From Vibrio tetraodonis (GTDB lineage Bacteria; Pseudomonadota; Gammaproteobacteria; Enterobacterales; Vibrionaceae): 64,000 bases of DNA. Where the stretch lies: assembly GCF_003350295.1 (NCBI RefSeq), contig NZ_QLYY01000005.1, positions 310,001-374,000 on the forward strand. Direction: 5' to 3'. A program made the position numbers and the translations under genes. The notes below the pieces were generated by a model. It ran no database searches. It worked only from the letters and a program-made list of their open reading frames with translations, and was not told the origin of the DNA. Of this stretch, positions 1-8,043 are shown piece after piece. How positions within the stretch are numbered: position 1 is the stretch's first letter; each line of letters opens with the position of its first letter.

Positions 1-1067
1 TCAGTACCCGGTACAGAGCCAATAATTGGTAGTTCATCGGGTGAGCCAGGCCTGAGTCCAGCCCAGCAACGTTTAATGTTCATGTCTTTTAGGGCAGGTA
101 TCGACTTCATAGCGCCTAACCCAAGTTGCTTGATGTATTTTATATCATTGGTCGTATCAAAACCTCGCTCCTCGGTTGTCGAACCGATCAATATCTCACC
201 ATTGTCTTTTTGGGCAATATAACAATCGCTGGTAGTCAAACAACCATTAAGCAACTTGGGGAGTTTTTCGGTGATGATAACTTGACCTTTGACAGGAAAA
301 ACCGGCAGATCGTAACCGGTTGCCCAGCGGCTGATATTCTCAGCCCAGGCTCCAGCCGCGTTAATAATGACTTTGCAGGGCAATTTTCCGTGCTCAGTTT
401 CAACCGCCGTTATACGGCTTTGATGCTTTTCAATCCCCGTAACTTTGGTATTTAAATAAAGCTCAACGCCATTTTGTCTTGCAGCTTCAAGATACGCTTC
501 ATTAAGGCGGTAAGGATTTATTTGATGGTCGCAATCAAACTCCATCGCGCCAATTGCCTGCTCAGATACATTCGGCTCTTCTGAGTGCAGTTCACTTTGA
601 CTCAACCATCGCACATACTGATGTCTATCGGGAACTGCGGCTGCTATTTGTTCAGCATACATTCGATCATACTGGTCAAACATAAGAAACTTAAGCCCGG
701 TTTGCTCAAATTTAAAATCAACACCATGATTATCTACCAGCTCATTGTACAAATCTGGATACATAGCATTTGACATCATTGCCATATCAAAAAATGATTT
801 AGGCATGATATGGGGCTGCATCTTAGGCGCGATATCAGATCCCGACTCTTGCATCTGTTTAGATAAGGTTTTGAATAAAATAACCCCGCAACCTAGCCCA
901 GTTGATTCGCCCATTGCCCATAAACCACCAGCTGACGCTCGTGAAGCATTACCGGGGTATTTGTAATCTACAAGCGCAATATTAAGATCTTTTTCTCTAC
1001 TCAAGAAATAGGCTATCGAAGCACCAATAACACCACCACCGCAAATAACAACATCATAGGTTTTCAT
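1..1067 (-). CDS. FAD-dependent oxidoreductase, DAO family, HcnC-like (partial)
   Basis: I translated this minus-strand frame directly. It starts at ATG 1067 and runs off the left edge, so the C-terminus is missing (about 355 residues visible). The N-terminus has a dinucleotide-binding glycine motif (VVICGGGVIGASIAYFLS) and the protein continues as a D-amino-acid-oxidase-fold flavoprotein, with a late GLRPGSPDELPIIG segment typical of the family. Family knowledge: such subunits oxidise an amino or imino acid (glycine, opine, proline derivative) in a heterotrimer. It overlaps the upstream gene by 4 bp (ATGA), so the two are translationally coupled. The gene order small 2Fe-2S protein, FAD/NAD subunit, DAO subunit matches HcnABC hydrogen cyanide synthase, but also opine oxidases and D-hydroxyproline dehydrogenase. 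Substrate cannot be decided from sequence alone. Confidence 0.85.
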   Translation of the reverse strand, partial: MKTYDVVICGGGVIGASIAYFLSREKDLNIALVDYKYPGNASRASAGGLWAMGESTGLGCGVILFKTLSKQMQESGSDIAPKMQPHIMPKSFFDMAMMSNAMYPDLYNELVDNHGVDFKFEQTGLKFLMFDQYDRMYAEQIAAAVPDRHQYVRWLSQSELHSEEPNVSEQAIGAMEFDCDHQINPYRLNEAYLEAARQNGVELYLNTKVTGIEKHQSRITAVETEHGKLPCKVIINAAGAWAENISRWATGYDLPVFPVKGQVIITEKLPKLLNGCLTTSDCYIAQKDNGEILIGSTTEERGFDTTNDIKYIKQLGLGAMKSIPALKDMNIKRCWAGLRPGSPDELPIIGSVPGT

Positions 1068-2449
1068 GATTGCTCCTCCAAAGCAGAAAATGGGATAGGG
1101 TCGAGAGGAAACCTCGGGCGAACCATGCCTTGCTCAGCGGCTAAGCCCTTTTTTTTTAGCCTGTCATAGCAGTAATGCGCGCAGGTTTTTCCTTGGCAAT
1201 CACCCATAGTTATGCGGGTGCGCATTTTCAAAGTCACAATATCTCTGCACCCCTGCTGGATGGCGTCATCAATCGCTTTTCGCTTCACCTGCTCACAACG
1301 ACATATCACCGTATCTTCGTCTGGTAACGAGAGTAAGCCGAGTTCTCTATAGCCAGCATGGTCAAAAGCTTCACGAAAGCGATACAAGCGCGCTAAACGT
1401 TTACGCATCGCTGAAATATCTTGTTGGGCATCCAATCGCCCCAATTTACTGAGCTCAGAGGCAATTGCTTTAGCCGCTATGTTTCCTTCCAGAGCAGCAG
1501 CATCAGCACCAGCAATTTTTGCGCTATCACCAGCACAATAAATGTTTTCCTGACTACTACGTTGCCACTCATCGACACACGGAATAGCACCACTCATATG
1601 ATCGTATTGAATTTCAAGCCCGATAAGTTGAGCTAACTGAGAACGTGCTGCAAAACCATACCCGACTCCTAAGGTATCAACATTATGTTTTACCGCTTTA
1701 GAATGATCGGGGCACCAATTATCATCGTAAGGAGCGACAGTAACCTGCTGCAACTGTCCCTCTCCCTCTGCTTTAACTAACCCCCAGCCATAATGGATTG
1801 AAATATCATGCTGCTTTAGATACAACATCATAGATAATCCATCCAGTGCCTGTTGGGGCCGATTTAAGATAGCGATTGTTTCCTTTGCAATCGAAGAAAA
1901 TTTTGCCGCTTCATAAATCGCATCTATCTGACAACCGGCTTTATGCAACTGGCAGGCAACTAAAATAAGCAGTGGACCTGTGCCTGTGATCACCAGTTTT
2001 TTACCAGGCCTGACCAAACCACTTTTTAGCTGAAGTTGGATAGCGCCAAGAAGCATTACCCCGGGTAGTTGCCACCCTGGAAAAGGAATGCTGCGTTCTT
2101 GGCAACCTGTAGCCAATAGCAAGTAGTCATAATCAATTTGAGCTAGCTCATCATCATGACTAATGAGCAAAGTTCTGTCACCTAAAGGCCCCAAGACTTT
2201 CGTTTGAGTTTTAAGGTCAATATATGAAGCGTTACTGCGATAATCTTCCTGCAATTTATCCATAGCTTTTTTGAGCTTAGTGTCTAAATGAGGCAAATCA
2301 TGGGTTTTTCGCAAAGGACCACGATAAATTACACCACCTGCTTTTGGCGCTTCATCAATCACAGTGGTGTGCACACCAAATTTGGCAAGTTCAGTGGCCG
2401 CTGATATTCCAGCAGGTCCAGCTCCAACAATGACGACTTTCTTATCCAT
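1064..2449 (-). CDS. FAD/NAD-binding oxidoreductase with BFD-like [2Fe-2S] domain, HcnB-like
   Basis: A 461-residue pyridine-nucleotide-disulfide-type flavoprotein. An N-terminal FAD Rossmann motif (VVIVGAGPAGISAATELA) is followed by an NAD-type segment near residue 155 (KLVITGTGPLLILVACQL) and a GDSAKIAGADAA FAD-closing motif. The C-terminal part (about 380-430) holds a BFD-like iron-sulfur site with CRCEQV and, later, GDCQGKTC cysteines. Length and order match the alpha subunit of HcnB, OoxA or D-hydroxyproline dehydrogenase heterotrimers, which passes electrons from the DAO subunit to a respiratory acceptor. It overlaps the upstream 2Fe-2S gene by 8 bp and the downstream DAO gene by 4 bp, so the three form one operon. 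The assignment to an electron-transferring dehydrogenase subunit is firm; cyanide synthesis specifically is only one possibility. Confidence 0.88.
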   Translation of the reverse strand: MDKKVVIVGAGPAGISAATELAKFGVHTTVIDEAPKAGGVIYRGPLRKTHDLPHLDTKLKKAMDKLQEDYRSNASYIDLKTQTKVLGPLGDRTLLISHDDELAQIDYDYLLLATGCQERSIPFPGWQLPGVMLLGAIQLQLKSGLVRPGKKLVITGTGPLLILVACQLHKAGCQIDAIYEAAKFSSIAKETIAILNRPQQALDGLSMMLYLKQHDISIHYGWGLVKAEGEGQLQQVTVAPYDDNWCPDHSKAVKHNVDTLGVGYGFAARSQLAQLIGLEIQYDHMSGAIPCVDEWQRSSQENIYCAGDSAKIAGADAAALEGNIAAKAIASELSKLGRLDAQQDISAMRKRLARLYRFREAFDHAGYRELGLLSLPDEDTVICRCEQVKRKAIDDAIQQGCRDIVTLKMRTRITMGDCQGKTCAHYCYDRLKKKGLAAEQGMVRPRFPLDPIPFSALEEQS

Positions 2450-2765
2450 GTTTCTTCCCCCTCTCTAATACCTGATTGCGGTTGGTTTCTATCTCCATAT
2501 CAGGTTTCACAAGAGTTTGGCAGGCTCGTTGCTTAAAACGGCCATTAACATGCAACAGGCAACAGTGGCACACTCCCATTCCACAATAAGGGCCAGAGTT
2601 AGTGCCATAATCGTTAGTCATAAAATGACGTATATTTGATGCAAGTAAAGCGCTGAGGACACTCTCTCCTTCAACGGCTGGGATAGGTTTCCCATCGACT
2701 CGAATGGTGAATGGCTTATCGAGCACTTCGGTAATGTCTTGATGTCGTTTCGTAGTAGATTTCAT
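2442..2765 (-). CDS. Small (2Fe-2S)-binding subunit, HcnA-like
   Basis: A 107-residue ferredoxin-like protein. ATG 2765 is preferred over an upstream TTG (2777) because GGAG lies 6 bp upstream. The iron-sulfur ligands are in YCGMGVCHCCLLHVNG followed by RAC: C-x4-C-x2-C-x12-C, the Fer2_4 arrangement of the small gamma subunits of HcnA, opine oxidase and hydroxyproline dehydrogenase. It has no signal peptide, so the complex should be cytoplasmic or on the inner face of the membrane. It is the first gene of the operon. Its size (HcnA is about 104 residues) fits a stand-alone subunit rather than a domain broken from a larger protein. Confidence 0.85.
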   Translation of the reverse strand: MKSTTKRHQDITEVLDKPFTIRVDGKPIPAVEGESVLSALLASNIRHFMTNDYGTNSGPYCGMGVCHCCLLHVNGRFKQRACQTLVKPDMEIETNRNQVLERGKKHG

Positions 2766-2798
2766 CGATGTCTCCAAAGCAAAAGAGCAACAAAGCTT

Positions 2799-2834
2799 GT
2801 ACTATAATACCCATACAAAATGTAAGTTAAACGC
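2799..2834 (-). promoter_or_regulatory. Candidate sigma-70 promoter of the HcnABC-like operon
   Basis: Read on the minus strand, TTAACT is followed after 18 bp by TATAGT, about 35-40 bp upstream of the ATG at 2765. Match to consensus is 4/6 and 5/6. I saw no convincing FNR/ANR box nearby, which would have supported cyanide-synthase-like regulation. The call rests only on motif match and position. Confidence 0.3.
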
Positions 2835-2947
2835 TCAAATATCATTGAGTTTTGATTTGCAAAATTCCATCACAAATAGAGTGGTAATTTATTGTGTAAA
2901 AACCCAACACCAGGAGAAATAAAGGTGTAAGAAAGGTGGAATAGCAG

Positions 2948-2974
2948 GTGCAGACGATGGGGAAATCTCTGCAC
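2948..2974 (-). terminator. Weak stem-loop downstream of the ABC importer operon
   Basis: A 7-bp perfect stem (GTGCAGA/TCTGCAC) with a 13-nt loop lies just past the stop of the DUF1289 gene, the last gene of the operon. The sequence after it on the minus strand is pyrimidine-rich but lacks a clean T run, so intrinsic termination is only possible. Confidence 0.3.
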
Positions 2975-2980
2975 TCCAAT

Positions 2981-3160
2981 CTAATTTTGCTTTATATGTG
3001 CCATTCTCCTATCGAGTTCCTTGCATAAAATATTCAAAGCATAAGGTTTGAGTGTTTTCCATTTTTGACATTCATCTCTGGTTCGACCGCAACCAATACA
3101 CCATCCTTTAGGTCCAGAAAACTCACAAATATCAATACATGGACTTTTATTCTTTTTCAT
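2981..3160 (-). CDS. DUF1289 family small cysteine protein
   Basis: About 59 residues with cysteines arranged as SPCIDICEF, then WCIGCGRTRDEC. This four-to-five-cysteine pattern and the short length are typical of DUF1289, which probably binds a metal or Fe-S cluster; no biochemical function is known to me. Two ATGs are adjacent (3163 and 3160); AGGTG spacing favours the second. It lies 36 bp after the unknown gene at 3197 and is probably the last gene of the ABC importer operon. DUF1289 genes occur in many contexts, so a link to metal uptake is inference. Confidence 0.8.
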   Translation of the reverse strand: MKKNKSPCIDICEFSGPKGWCIGCGRTRDECQKWKTLKPYALNILCKELDRRMAHIKQN

Positions 3161-3196
3161 CATTACACCTATGGCTATATGTACATCATTGTGAGG

Positions 3197-3634
3197 CTAA
3201 ACATTTAAGAGAACCTTATCGATACTCGCTTCTAGTATGCGCAGTCGGTTAAACTCCTCAAAGATACGTTGTTCCAAATTTTTAAAATTAAGTGGTAAAG
3301 TGCGCTGGCATATCCCATAACTGCTTGTCAGAACTTTATATCCTTTCCAACTGACAATACGTTCTTGCTCAAACTCTAGAAATTGACGGATAAATTCAGA
3401 CTGATATGGGCAGTCTTCCTCTGCGTGCATACAAACAGGAAAAGATTTCTGCTTAATTTGTGGTCCTTCGATAAAAGTTTCAAAATGAATACCACCTTGG
3501 TTGTGGTTACACCAATTCTCTTTGTAGAGCTGGAGGTAGTTTCCACGATTATAGATCTCCCAACCATGATCAAACCAACTGGCTTGTTCCAACATTTTCT
3601 CTAAGTTTCTAAATACGCCTTTTACATCTTTCAT
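3197..3634 (-). CDS. Unknown cytosolic protein in ABC importer operon
   Basis: I do not recognise this protein. It is about 145 residues from ATG 3634 (MKDVKGVF), which has a GGATG ribosome-binding-like element 6 bp upstream; ATG 3643 and GTG 3652 are alternatives. It has no signal peptide or membrane segment and is rich in aromatics and acidic residues. Histidines and cysteines cluster in the middle (NWCNHNQGG; CMHAEEDC) with another Cys in YGICQRT, so metal or cofactor binding is possible. It begins within about 20 bp of the permease stop and precedes DUF1289, so it is very likely co-transcribed with the importer. It might handle the imported ligand or metal, but nothing in the sequence proves that. 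Confidence 0.75.
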   Translation of the reverse strand: MKDVKGVFRNLEKMLEQASWFDHGWEIYNRGNYLQLYKENWCNHNQGGIHFETFIEGPQIKQKSFPVCMHAEEDCPYQSEFIRQFLEFEQERIVSWKGYKVLTSSYGICQRTLPLNFKNLEQRIFEEFNRLRILEASIDKVLLNV

Positions 3635-3654
3635 AATATTCATCCATAGCACAT

Positions 3655-4662
3655 TTATGATTTTTGGTACCCCACACGGTAAAGTACGAACAAACCACCT
3701 AAAGCCGCTGTGACTATACCAACAGGTAATTCTTGTGGTGCGAGAGCAGTTCTACTGATCAAATCACCAAAAAGTAAAATGACCGCCCCCCATAGCGCGA
3801 TCAAAGGAATGGACTGCTTATGTGTCACACTTGAAAACGGGCGCACAAGATGAGGAACCATAAGCCCGATAAAGCCAATCACACCAGTCAGTGAAACAAT
3901 TGAAGCGGTACAAAGTGCACAACAGAAAAAAATTTCGCTTTTAAGACGATGTACGTTGATGCCTAAAGAACGAGTAGTTTGTTCACTGACCAACAAGGTA
4001 TCAAGTTGTCGACAACGTTTAAAAACTAATCCCAAGATCACAAGTACACCACAAGCTGCAAAACCAATATTCTCCCAACGGGCAAGGCCTAATCCCCCCA
4101 TAGTCCAAAATAGAATCGAGCTGGCTGCACGTTGGTCACCTGAATAAATTAAAAAGCTCGTCAAAGCGCCAAATAAGAAAGAAATGGCCAAACCGCACAA
4201 TATGAGGTCATTTCCCCCTTTCCTCTTTTGTATCGTAAAAAGAGAAATAACAGCAGCAGCTGATACAATCCCACCTGTGAAAGCAGCAATCGGCAATGAC
4301 CATATACCCAATGCATTACCAAACTGAGTAAGAATTAAGACGGCACCAACTGATGCACCTGACGACAACCCAAACAAGAAAGGATCGGCTAAGTCATTTT
4401 GAGTCGATGTTTGGAGTAAACCACCAACCATAGCTAGACCAGCTCCAGCAATAATTGCGAGTATTGCTCTTGGCAATCGAATGTCGACCAGAATACGACT
4501 GGTAATACTCAGTTCATCTCGGCTAAGTTCAGCCAACGCCGATACTAAGTCTGAGAATGATAACGTCACTGAACCAAATTTAATGCTAAGCATAAAACCA
4601 GTCACCAGCGCAAAAACTCCAACAAGCCATGCGAGTAGATATTTAACCACGATTAAAACCAA
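3655..4662 (-). CDS. FecCD/BtuC-type ABC importer permease
   Basis: About 335 residues and strongly hydrophobic, with the roughly ten membrane segments expected of FecCD/BtuC permeases. Family markers include IRLPRAILAIIAGAGLA near the first third, GLLQTSTQNDLADPFLFGLS (the substrate-path loop) and GFIGLMVPHLVRPF, which carries the ATPase-coupling segment. The track start is TTG 4662; a GTG at 4650 (MVKYLLAW) is an equally good alternative, and neither has a strong ribosome site. It follows the binding protein by 6-18 bp. As a homodimer it would move a siderophore, haem or corrinoid across the inner membrane. The substrate is unknown. Confidence 0.88.
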   Translation of the reverse strand: MVLIVVKYLLAWLVGVFALVTGFMLSIKFGSVTLSFSDLVSALAELSRDELSITSRILVDIRLPRAILAIIAGAGLAMVGGLLQTSTQNDLADPFLFGLSSGASVGAVLILTQFGNALGIWSLPIAAFTGGIVSAAAVISLFTIQKRKGGNDLILCGLAISFLFGALTSFLIYSGDQRAASSILFWTMGGLGLARWENIGFAACGVLVILGLVFKRCRQLDTLLVSEQTTRSLGINVHRLKSEIFFCCALCTASIVSLTGVIGFIGLMVPHLVRPFSSVTHKQSIPLIALWGAVILLFGDLISRTALAPQELPVGIVTAALGGLFVLYRVGYQKS

Positions 4663-4668
4663 ACAGAC

Positions 4669-5643
4669 TTAGAAATATTTAGGGCGGATAGCTTCTGCAA
4701 TTTTTTCAATGGCTTCAATATTGGCAGGGCCAGGGGTAAGCTGCTCATATCTCAGTCGAACATAACGAGCCGACTTAACCGCGTTGGTATACTTCATTAA
4801 TGGATGAGCTTCCAAAAAACGTTGCAGTGAATCGGCGCCATTCGCACCTTGATAATCAAGTAATATGATTACATCTGGATTCATTTGAGCAACACTTTCC
4901 CATGACGTTGTCGCCCAACCAGCAGACATCTTACTTGTCACATTGGTACCGCCAGCAGCTTCAATAAGAGCATTTGGCATAGCATATTTGCCAGCCGTGA
5001 AAGGTTTATCCTGTCCGGAATCATATAAGAATACTTTTACAGGAGAATGGCTTTTCGCCGGGTTACTCTCACTGACTTGCTCGATACGTGCTTTCCAGGA
5101 TTCAATCAAATGATCGGCTTTGTCTTGTGCATCAAATATGACACCTAGTTTCTTAACGTCATCATACAAAAGGTCCATACTCGCAGCTTGCTGAGAACTT
5201 ATCGTATGGCTACAGCTTTCACTGAGAACCAGTGTATCTATCTTGTAAGGCTTGAGCGTTTCTGGAGTAACATCGCCTCCAACTTTCATCCCATAATTCC
5301 ATCCGGCAAAAAAGAAGTCCGCTTTTGAAGCGATAAGGGTTTCAAGTGATGGGTATTTGGGAGCAAGCTCTGAAATCTTTCCTAACTGCTGCTTAAAAGA
5401 AGGTGACATTTTATACCAGCCAGTGATGCCCGTGACACCAACTATATCCTTTTGCAAGCCAAGGGAGAACGCCATTTCCGACATATTGATATCGTGGATG
5501 ACAGCGCGTGAGGGACGCTGTTCAATGATCAATGGGTTTCCGCAATTATCGATTGTGACAGGGTAAACGGTGCTTTTCGCAAACGCGATAGACAATGGCA
5601 GAAAAAGTAGCAAAGAGGGGGCAAAACCGAAAAGCCGTTTCAT
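4669..5643 (-). CDS. Periplasmic substrate-binding protein of metal-chelate ABC importer
   Basis: 324 residues: an N-terminal signal peptide (about 1-22, ending SIAFA), then a class III (TroA/BtuF/FhuD-like) binding fold. The start of the mature protein (PVTIDNCGNPLII) is the usual opening of iron-siderophore-binding proteins, and segments such as ADFFFAGWNYGMKVGG and NPDVIILLDYQG fit the two lobes. It has no lipobox. It overlaps the ATPase gene by 4 bp (ATGA) and is followed closely by the permease. Captures an iron chelate or similar ligand in the periplasm for the adjacent permease. There is no TonB-dependent receptor nearby to indicate the ligand. Confidence 0.88.
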   Translation of the reverse strand: MKRLFGFAPSLLLFLPLSIAFAKSTVYPVTIDNCGNPLIIEQRPSRAVIHDINMSEMAFSLGLQKDIVGVTGITGWYKMSPSFKQQLGKISELAPKYPSLETLIASKADFFFAGWNYGMKVGGDVTPETLKPYKIDTLVLSESCSHTISSQQAASMDLLYDDVKKLGVIFDAQDKADHLIESWKARIEQVSESNPAKSHSPVKVFLYDSGQDKPFTAGKYAMPNALIEAAGGTNVTSKMSAGWATTSWESVAQMNPDVIILLDYQGANGADSLQRFLEAHPLMKYTNAVKSARYVRLRYEQLTPGPANIEAIEKIAEAIRPKYF

Positions 5644-6458
5644 AGCTGAGTTCCTATTGAGGGTGAATAATGGTTAGATGAGGCGGCTTCAAAATGATGA
5701 ATGGTGCAATCGATGTTGGGGTGCTTAAATGGAATCACACGTAAACCAAAAACAGGCGTCATAAACTCATCTTGTAATAAGATATCTGGCGCCCCATATG
5801 CAGACATTTTTTGCTCTGACATAAGTAGCACTTTGTCAGCAAAAGGAGTGACCAAAGGCAAATCATGCAACACCGCAACTGACGCGACGTTTTTTTTCTT
5901 TATAAGCGCTAACAATTCAAGGCGAGCCAATGGATCGAGATGATTAGTAGGCTCATCAAGAAGTAGAATTCTTGGTTCTTGAGCGAAAGCACGAGCAATG
6001 CTGGCTTTTTGCTGCTCTCCTCCTGACAGCTGTCCAAAATACATTTGACTTTTATGATCAAGACCAACATCCTCTATGGCTTGCGTTATAGCTCTAGAAT
6101 GCTCTTTATTAGTGCAACAAAAGCGATGTGGTAATCGCCCCAAACCCACGTACTCAGTCACTCTCATTCGTGGATCAACATGTTCATGCTGAGCAACCAA
6201 AGCAATACGTTTGGCCATATCTTGCCGATGCAAGCACTCAATGCGCTGACCTGAGACTTCAATAGAGCCAGAAACACTTCGATATTCTTGCATGATAGCT
6301 TTAAGCAAACTTGATTTTCCGCTACCATTTGGACCAATAATTGCCACGCATTCGCCTGGATAAACATCGAAGGTAACATCTGAAACGGCTCGCCAGTGAT
6401 CAGGACCGTCAACGCAAAGATGCTCGATTGATAGAACGGGTGAATTCGGATTTTCCAT
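5640..6458 (-). CDS. ATPase subunit of metal-chelate ABC importer
   Basis: 272 residues from ATG 6458 (MENPNSPVLS); the longer TTG start at 6479 is less likely. Walker A is GPNGSGKSS near residue 43, the ABC signature is LSGGEQQKA, and Walker B is ILLLDEPTNHLD with the H-loop in VAVLHDLP. This is the FepC/BtuD/FhuC class of importer ATPases. It is the first gene of the operon ATPase-SBP-permease-unknown-DUF1289, and it drives uptake by the permease dimer. The upstream sequence shows no cobalamin riboswitch and no clear Fur box. Confidence 0.9.
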   Translation of the reverse strand: MENPNSPVLSIEHLCVDGPDHWRAVSDVTFDVYPGECVAIIGPNGSGKSSLLKAIMQEYRSVSGSIEVSGQRIECLHRQDMAKRIALVAQHEHVDPRMRVTEYVGLGRLPHRFCCTNKEHSRAITQAIEDVGLDHKSQMYFGQLSGGEQQKASIARAFAQEPRILLLDEPTNHLDPLARLELLALIKKKNVASVAVLHDLPLVTPFADKVLLMSEQKMSAYGAPDILLQDEFMTPVFGLRVIPFKHPNIDCTIHHFEAASSNHYSPSIGTQL

Positions 6459-6598
6459 TACATGACAGCTTTGAACCAACTTGATACGTTATAACATAAC
6501 ACAAACTAGTTAAGTGATTCTATTATTAGTTAGAAATAAAGCCGAATAGTTATGTCGAAGAGTAGGCATAAGATAAGAGCAGTATTAGCAACCTATCG

Positions 6599-6916
6599 CT
6601 ACAACACCGCTATCGAGTTGATAGCCTCGGCAATAGAAATGAACTGGATTTTTGTCAGACATACTTCGGCTTGAACAAACTGGTGCTCCTGAATAAGCTC
6701 AGTTACACGTGCAAGCGAGAGCATTCGGTCCCGTGATTCAAGCGTATAGCCAAGTCGGCAAGATTTGACTTGATAGGTTTGGCCAAGACCGTCAATCAGA
6801 CAATCGGACGAGCTAAAAATCAGACCGTCGAGTTCGCTGGATAAAGCTTGTTCGCTGGCGAGAAAAATCAGCTCACAATCCCCTTCAAGTTTAAATATAC
6901 AGGGCCATTGCACCAT
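6599..6916 (-). CDS. DUF4144-like small protein
   Basis: 105 residues, no signal peptide, no membrane helix. The opening MVQWPCIFKLEGDCELIFLA is one I associate with the Vibrio DUF4144 family; function unknown. It is monocistronic or loosely grouped with the Trp-rich gene at 6975-7190, both on the minus strand with a gap of about 58 bp. Three cysteines are scattered (PC, DC, DC) without an obvious metal-site spacing. Identification is by recollection of the family only. Confidence 0.7.
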   Translation of the reverse strand: MVQWPCIFKLEGDCELIFLASEQALSSELDGLIFSSSDCLIDGLGQTYQVKSCRLGYTLESRDRMLSLARVTELIQEHQFVQAEVCLTKIQFISIAEAINSIAVL

Positions 6917-6974
6917 AATAATGTCTTACTTACTGCTGTTAGCGATTGAATTTATCACTTAACGGCTATCAACA

Positions 6975-7190
6975 CTACTTCCAACCATATTGCCACTGGC
7001 TTGCATCTTTTAAATCACGCCAATCGATAAGATAGTCATTTTTTGAAAGAATCGCTTGCAGGGTGCAAGAGACAACCCTACCTTCCTCATCATATTCAGC
7101 GTCTGTCACCAAAAAATGTTTTTCTCGTTTTAAGGGAGTAACAGCTGTCCATTTACTATTCGCAAGCTTAGCGGGGTTAATTTTATTCAT
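6975..7190 (-). CDS. TIGR02450-type Trp-rich small protein
   Basis: 71 residues. The pattern SKWTAVTPLKREKHFLV, then YLIDWRDLKD and a C-terminal SQWQYGWK with conserved tryptophans is the hallmark of the small Trp-rich conserved hypothetical family (TIGR02450). Function unknown. Full length, ATG start at 7190. Divergent from the pilin gene at 7366. Confidence 0.85.
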   Translation of the reverse strand: MNKINPAKLANSKWTAVTPLKREKHFLVTDAEYDEEGRVVSCTLQAILSKNDYLIDWRDLKDASQWQYGWK

Positions 7191-7365
7191 AAAATGTCAA
7201 GAAAGTAAATTGTGCGTTGGACACGGTTTACGAATTTTACTCACAGACAGATCAATCTATATTCGAAATAATTGACTTAAGACTATCTTTAGTTTTCTCG
7301 CTTGATCATAGGTATATCGTTTCTCATAATTAGGGTGTAAATATAACCTGAGCCCAATTAATGAA

Positions 7366-7938
7366 TTGAATACTAATGATTGTTGTAAGGGTTTCACCCT
7401 CATCGAGCTGATCGTGATTATCTTAATTTTAGGTGTGTTGGCGGTTACCGCTGCCCCAAGAATTATGAACATAAATAATTCTGCTCGCGTTGCATCGCTA
7501 GACTCAATCGCGGCTGCAATGGAGTCCGTGATAACTCAAGTCAATTCAAAAGCGTATATCCAAGGGCTTACACCTGATCTCGTTTATTCCGGGAACCCGA
7601 ATCAAAGTGAATATGTGATTGACTTCGGAATCGGCTCTGTGGAGGTTGACTGGGCAACTTTATGCCCTGAAAGTGAAGGGGAATCAGCAGACGCTCTCAC
7701 CATGCTAGACTTTTTAACCTTGGAAACAAGTGGGAATCTAACCACAGCGATAGGTAACAGACATACAGTCATTGGGTTTAACCATTCATTTTCATCCGGA
7801 CAACTCAACAGTCAGAACATTAACACTCTACCTACAGGCTGTTACGTAATATACGACTCTTTTGGAGGAAGAACAGGAGGTACATGCCCAACTGGAGGCT
7901 GTGTATGCAGTGTCAGAGTTGAAAACTCGGACTGCTAA
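7366..7938 (+). CDS. MSHA-like type IV prepilin, orphan
   Basis: 190 residues. A short leader (MNTNDCCKG) is followed by the prepilin peptidase site G/FTLIE with glutamate at +5 and a hydrophobic helix; VTAAPRIMNINNSAR strongly resembles the start of MshA/MSHA-type pilins. The C-terminal third has cysteines (TGCYVIYDS; TCPTGGCVCSV) suited to a disulfide-bonded D-region. The only usable start in frame is TTG 7366, which overlaps a three-codon ORF (ATG 7361, stop TGA) in another frame; there is no strong ribosome site. No pilus assembly genes are adjacent, so it is an orphan minor or alternative pilin that would use machinery encoded elsewhere. Confidence 0.85.
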   Translation: MNTNDCCKGFTLIELIVIILILGVLAVTAAPRIMNINNSARVASLDSIAAAMESVITQVNSKAYIQGLTPDLVYSGNPNQSEYVIDFGIGSVEVDWATLCPESEGESADALTMLDFLTLETSGNLTTAIGNRHTVIGFNHSFSSGQLNSQNINTLPTGCYVIYDSFGGRTGGTCPTGGCVCSVRVENSDC

Positions 7939-8043
7939 CTTATAACCCGCCAGACAAAATGATCAGCGTTGAACTGATGTCTTTTTATCAATAGCACCGT
8001 ATCATGGCTAGAGATTACAATTCATCATTGGAGTATTAAGGCA

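Noticed and set aside
126..966. Plus-strand open frames (126-455, 585-773, 745-966)
   Set aside because: They are shadows of the minus-strand DAO-family gene, whose translation gives a clear flavoprotein.
2835..2870. FNR/ANR-like box before the HcnABC-like operon
   Set aside because: ATCA...TGAT is present, but the TTGAT-N4-ATCAA pattern is not met.
6459..6598. Fur box or cobalamin riboswitch upstream of the ABC importer
   Set aside because: The 140 bp are too short for a cobalamin riboswitch, and A/T-rich stretches do not give a good match to the 19-bp Fur consensus.
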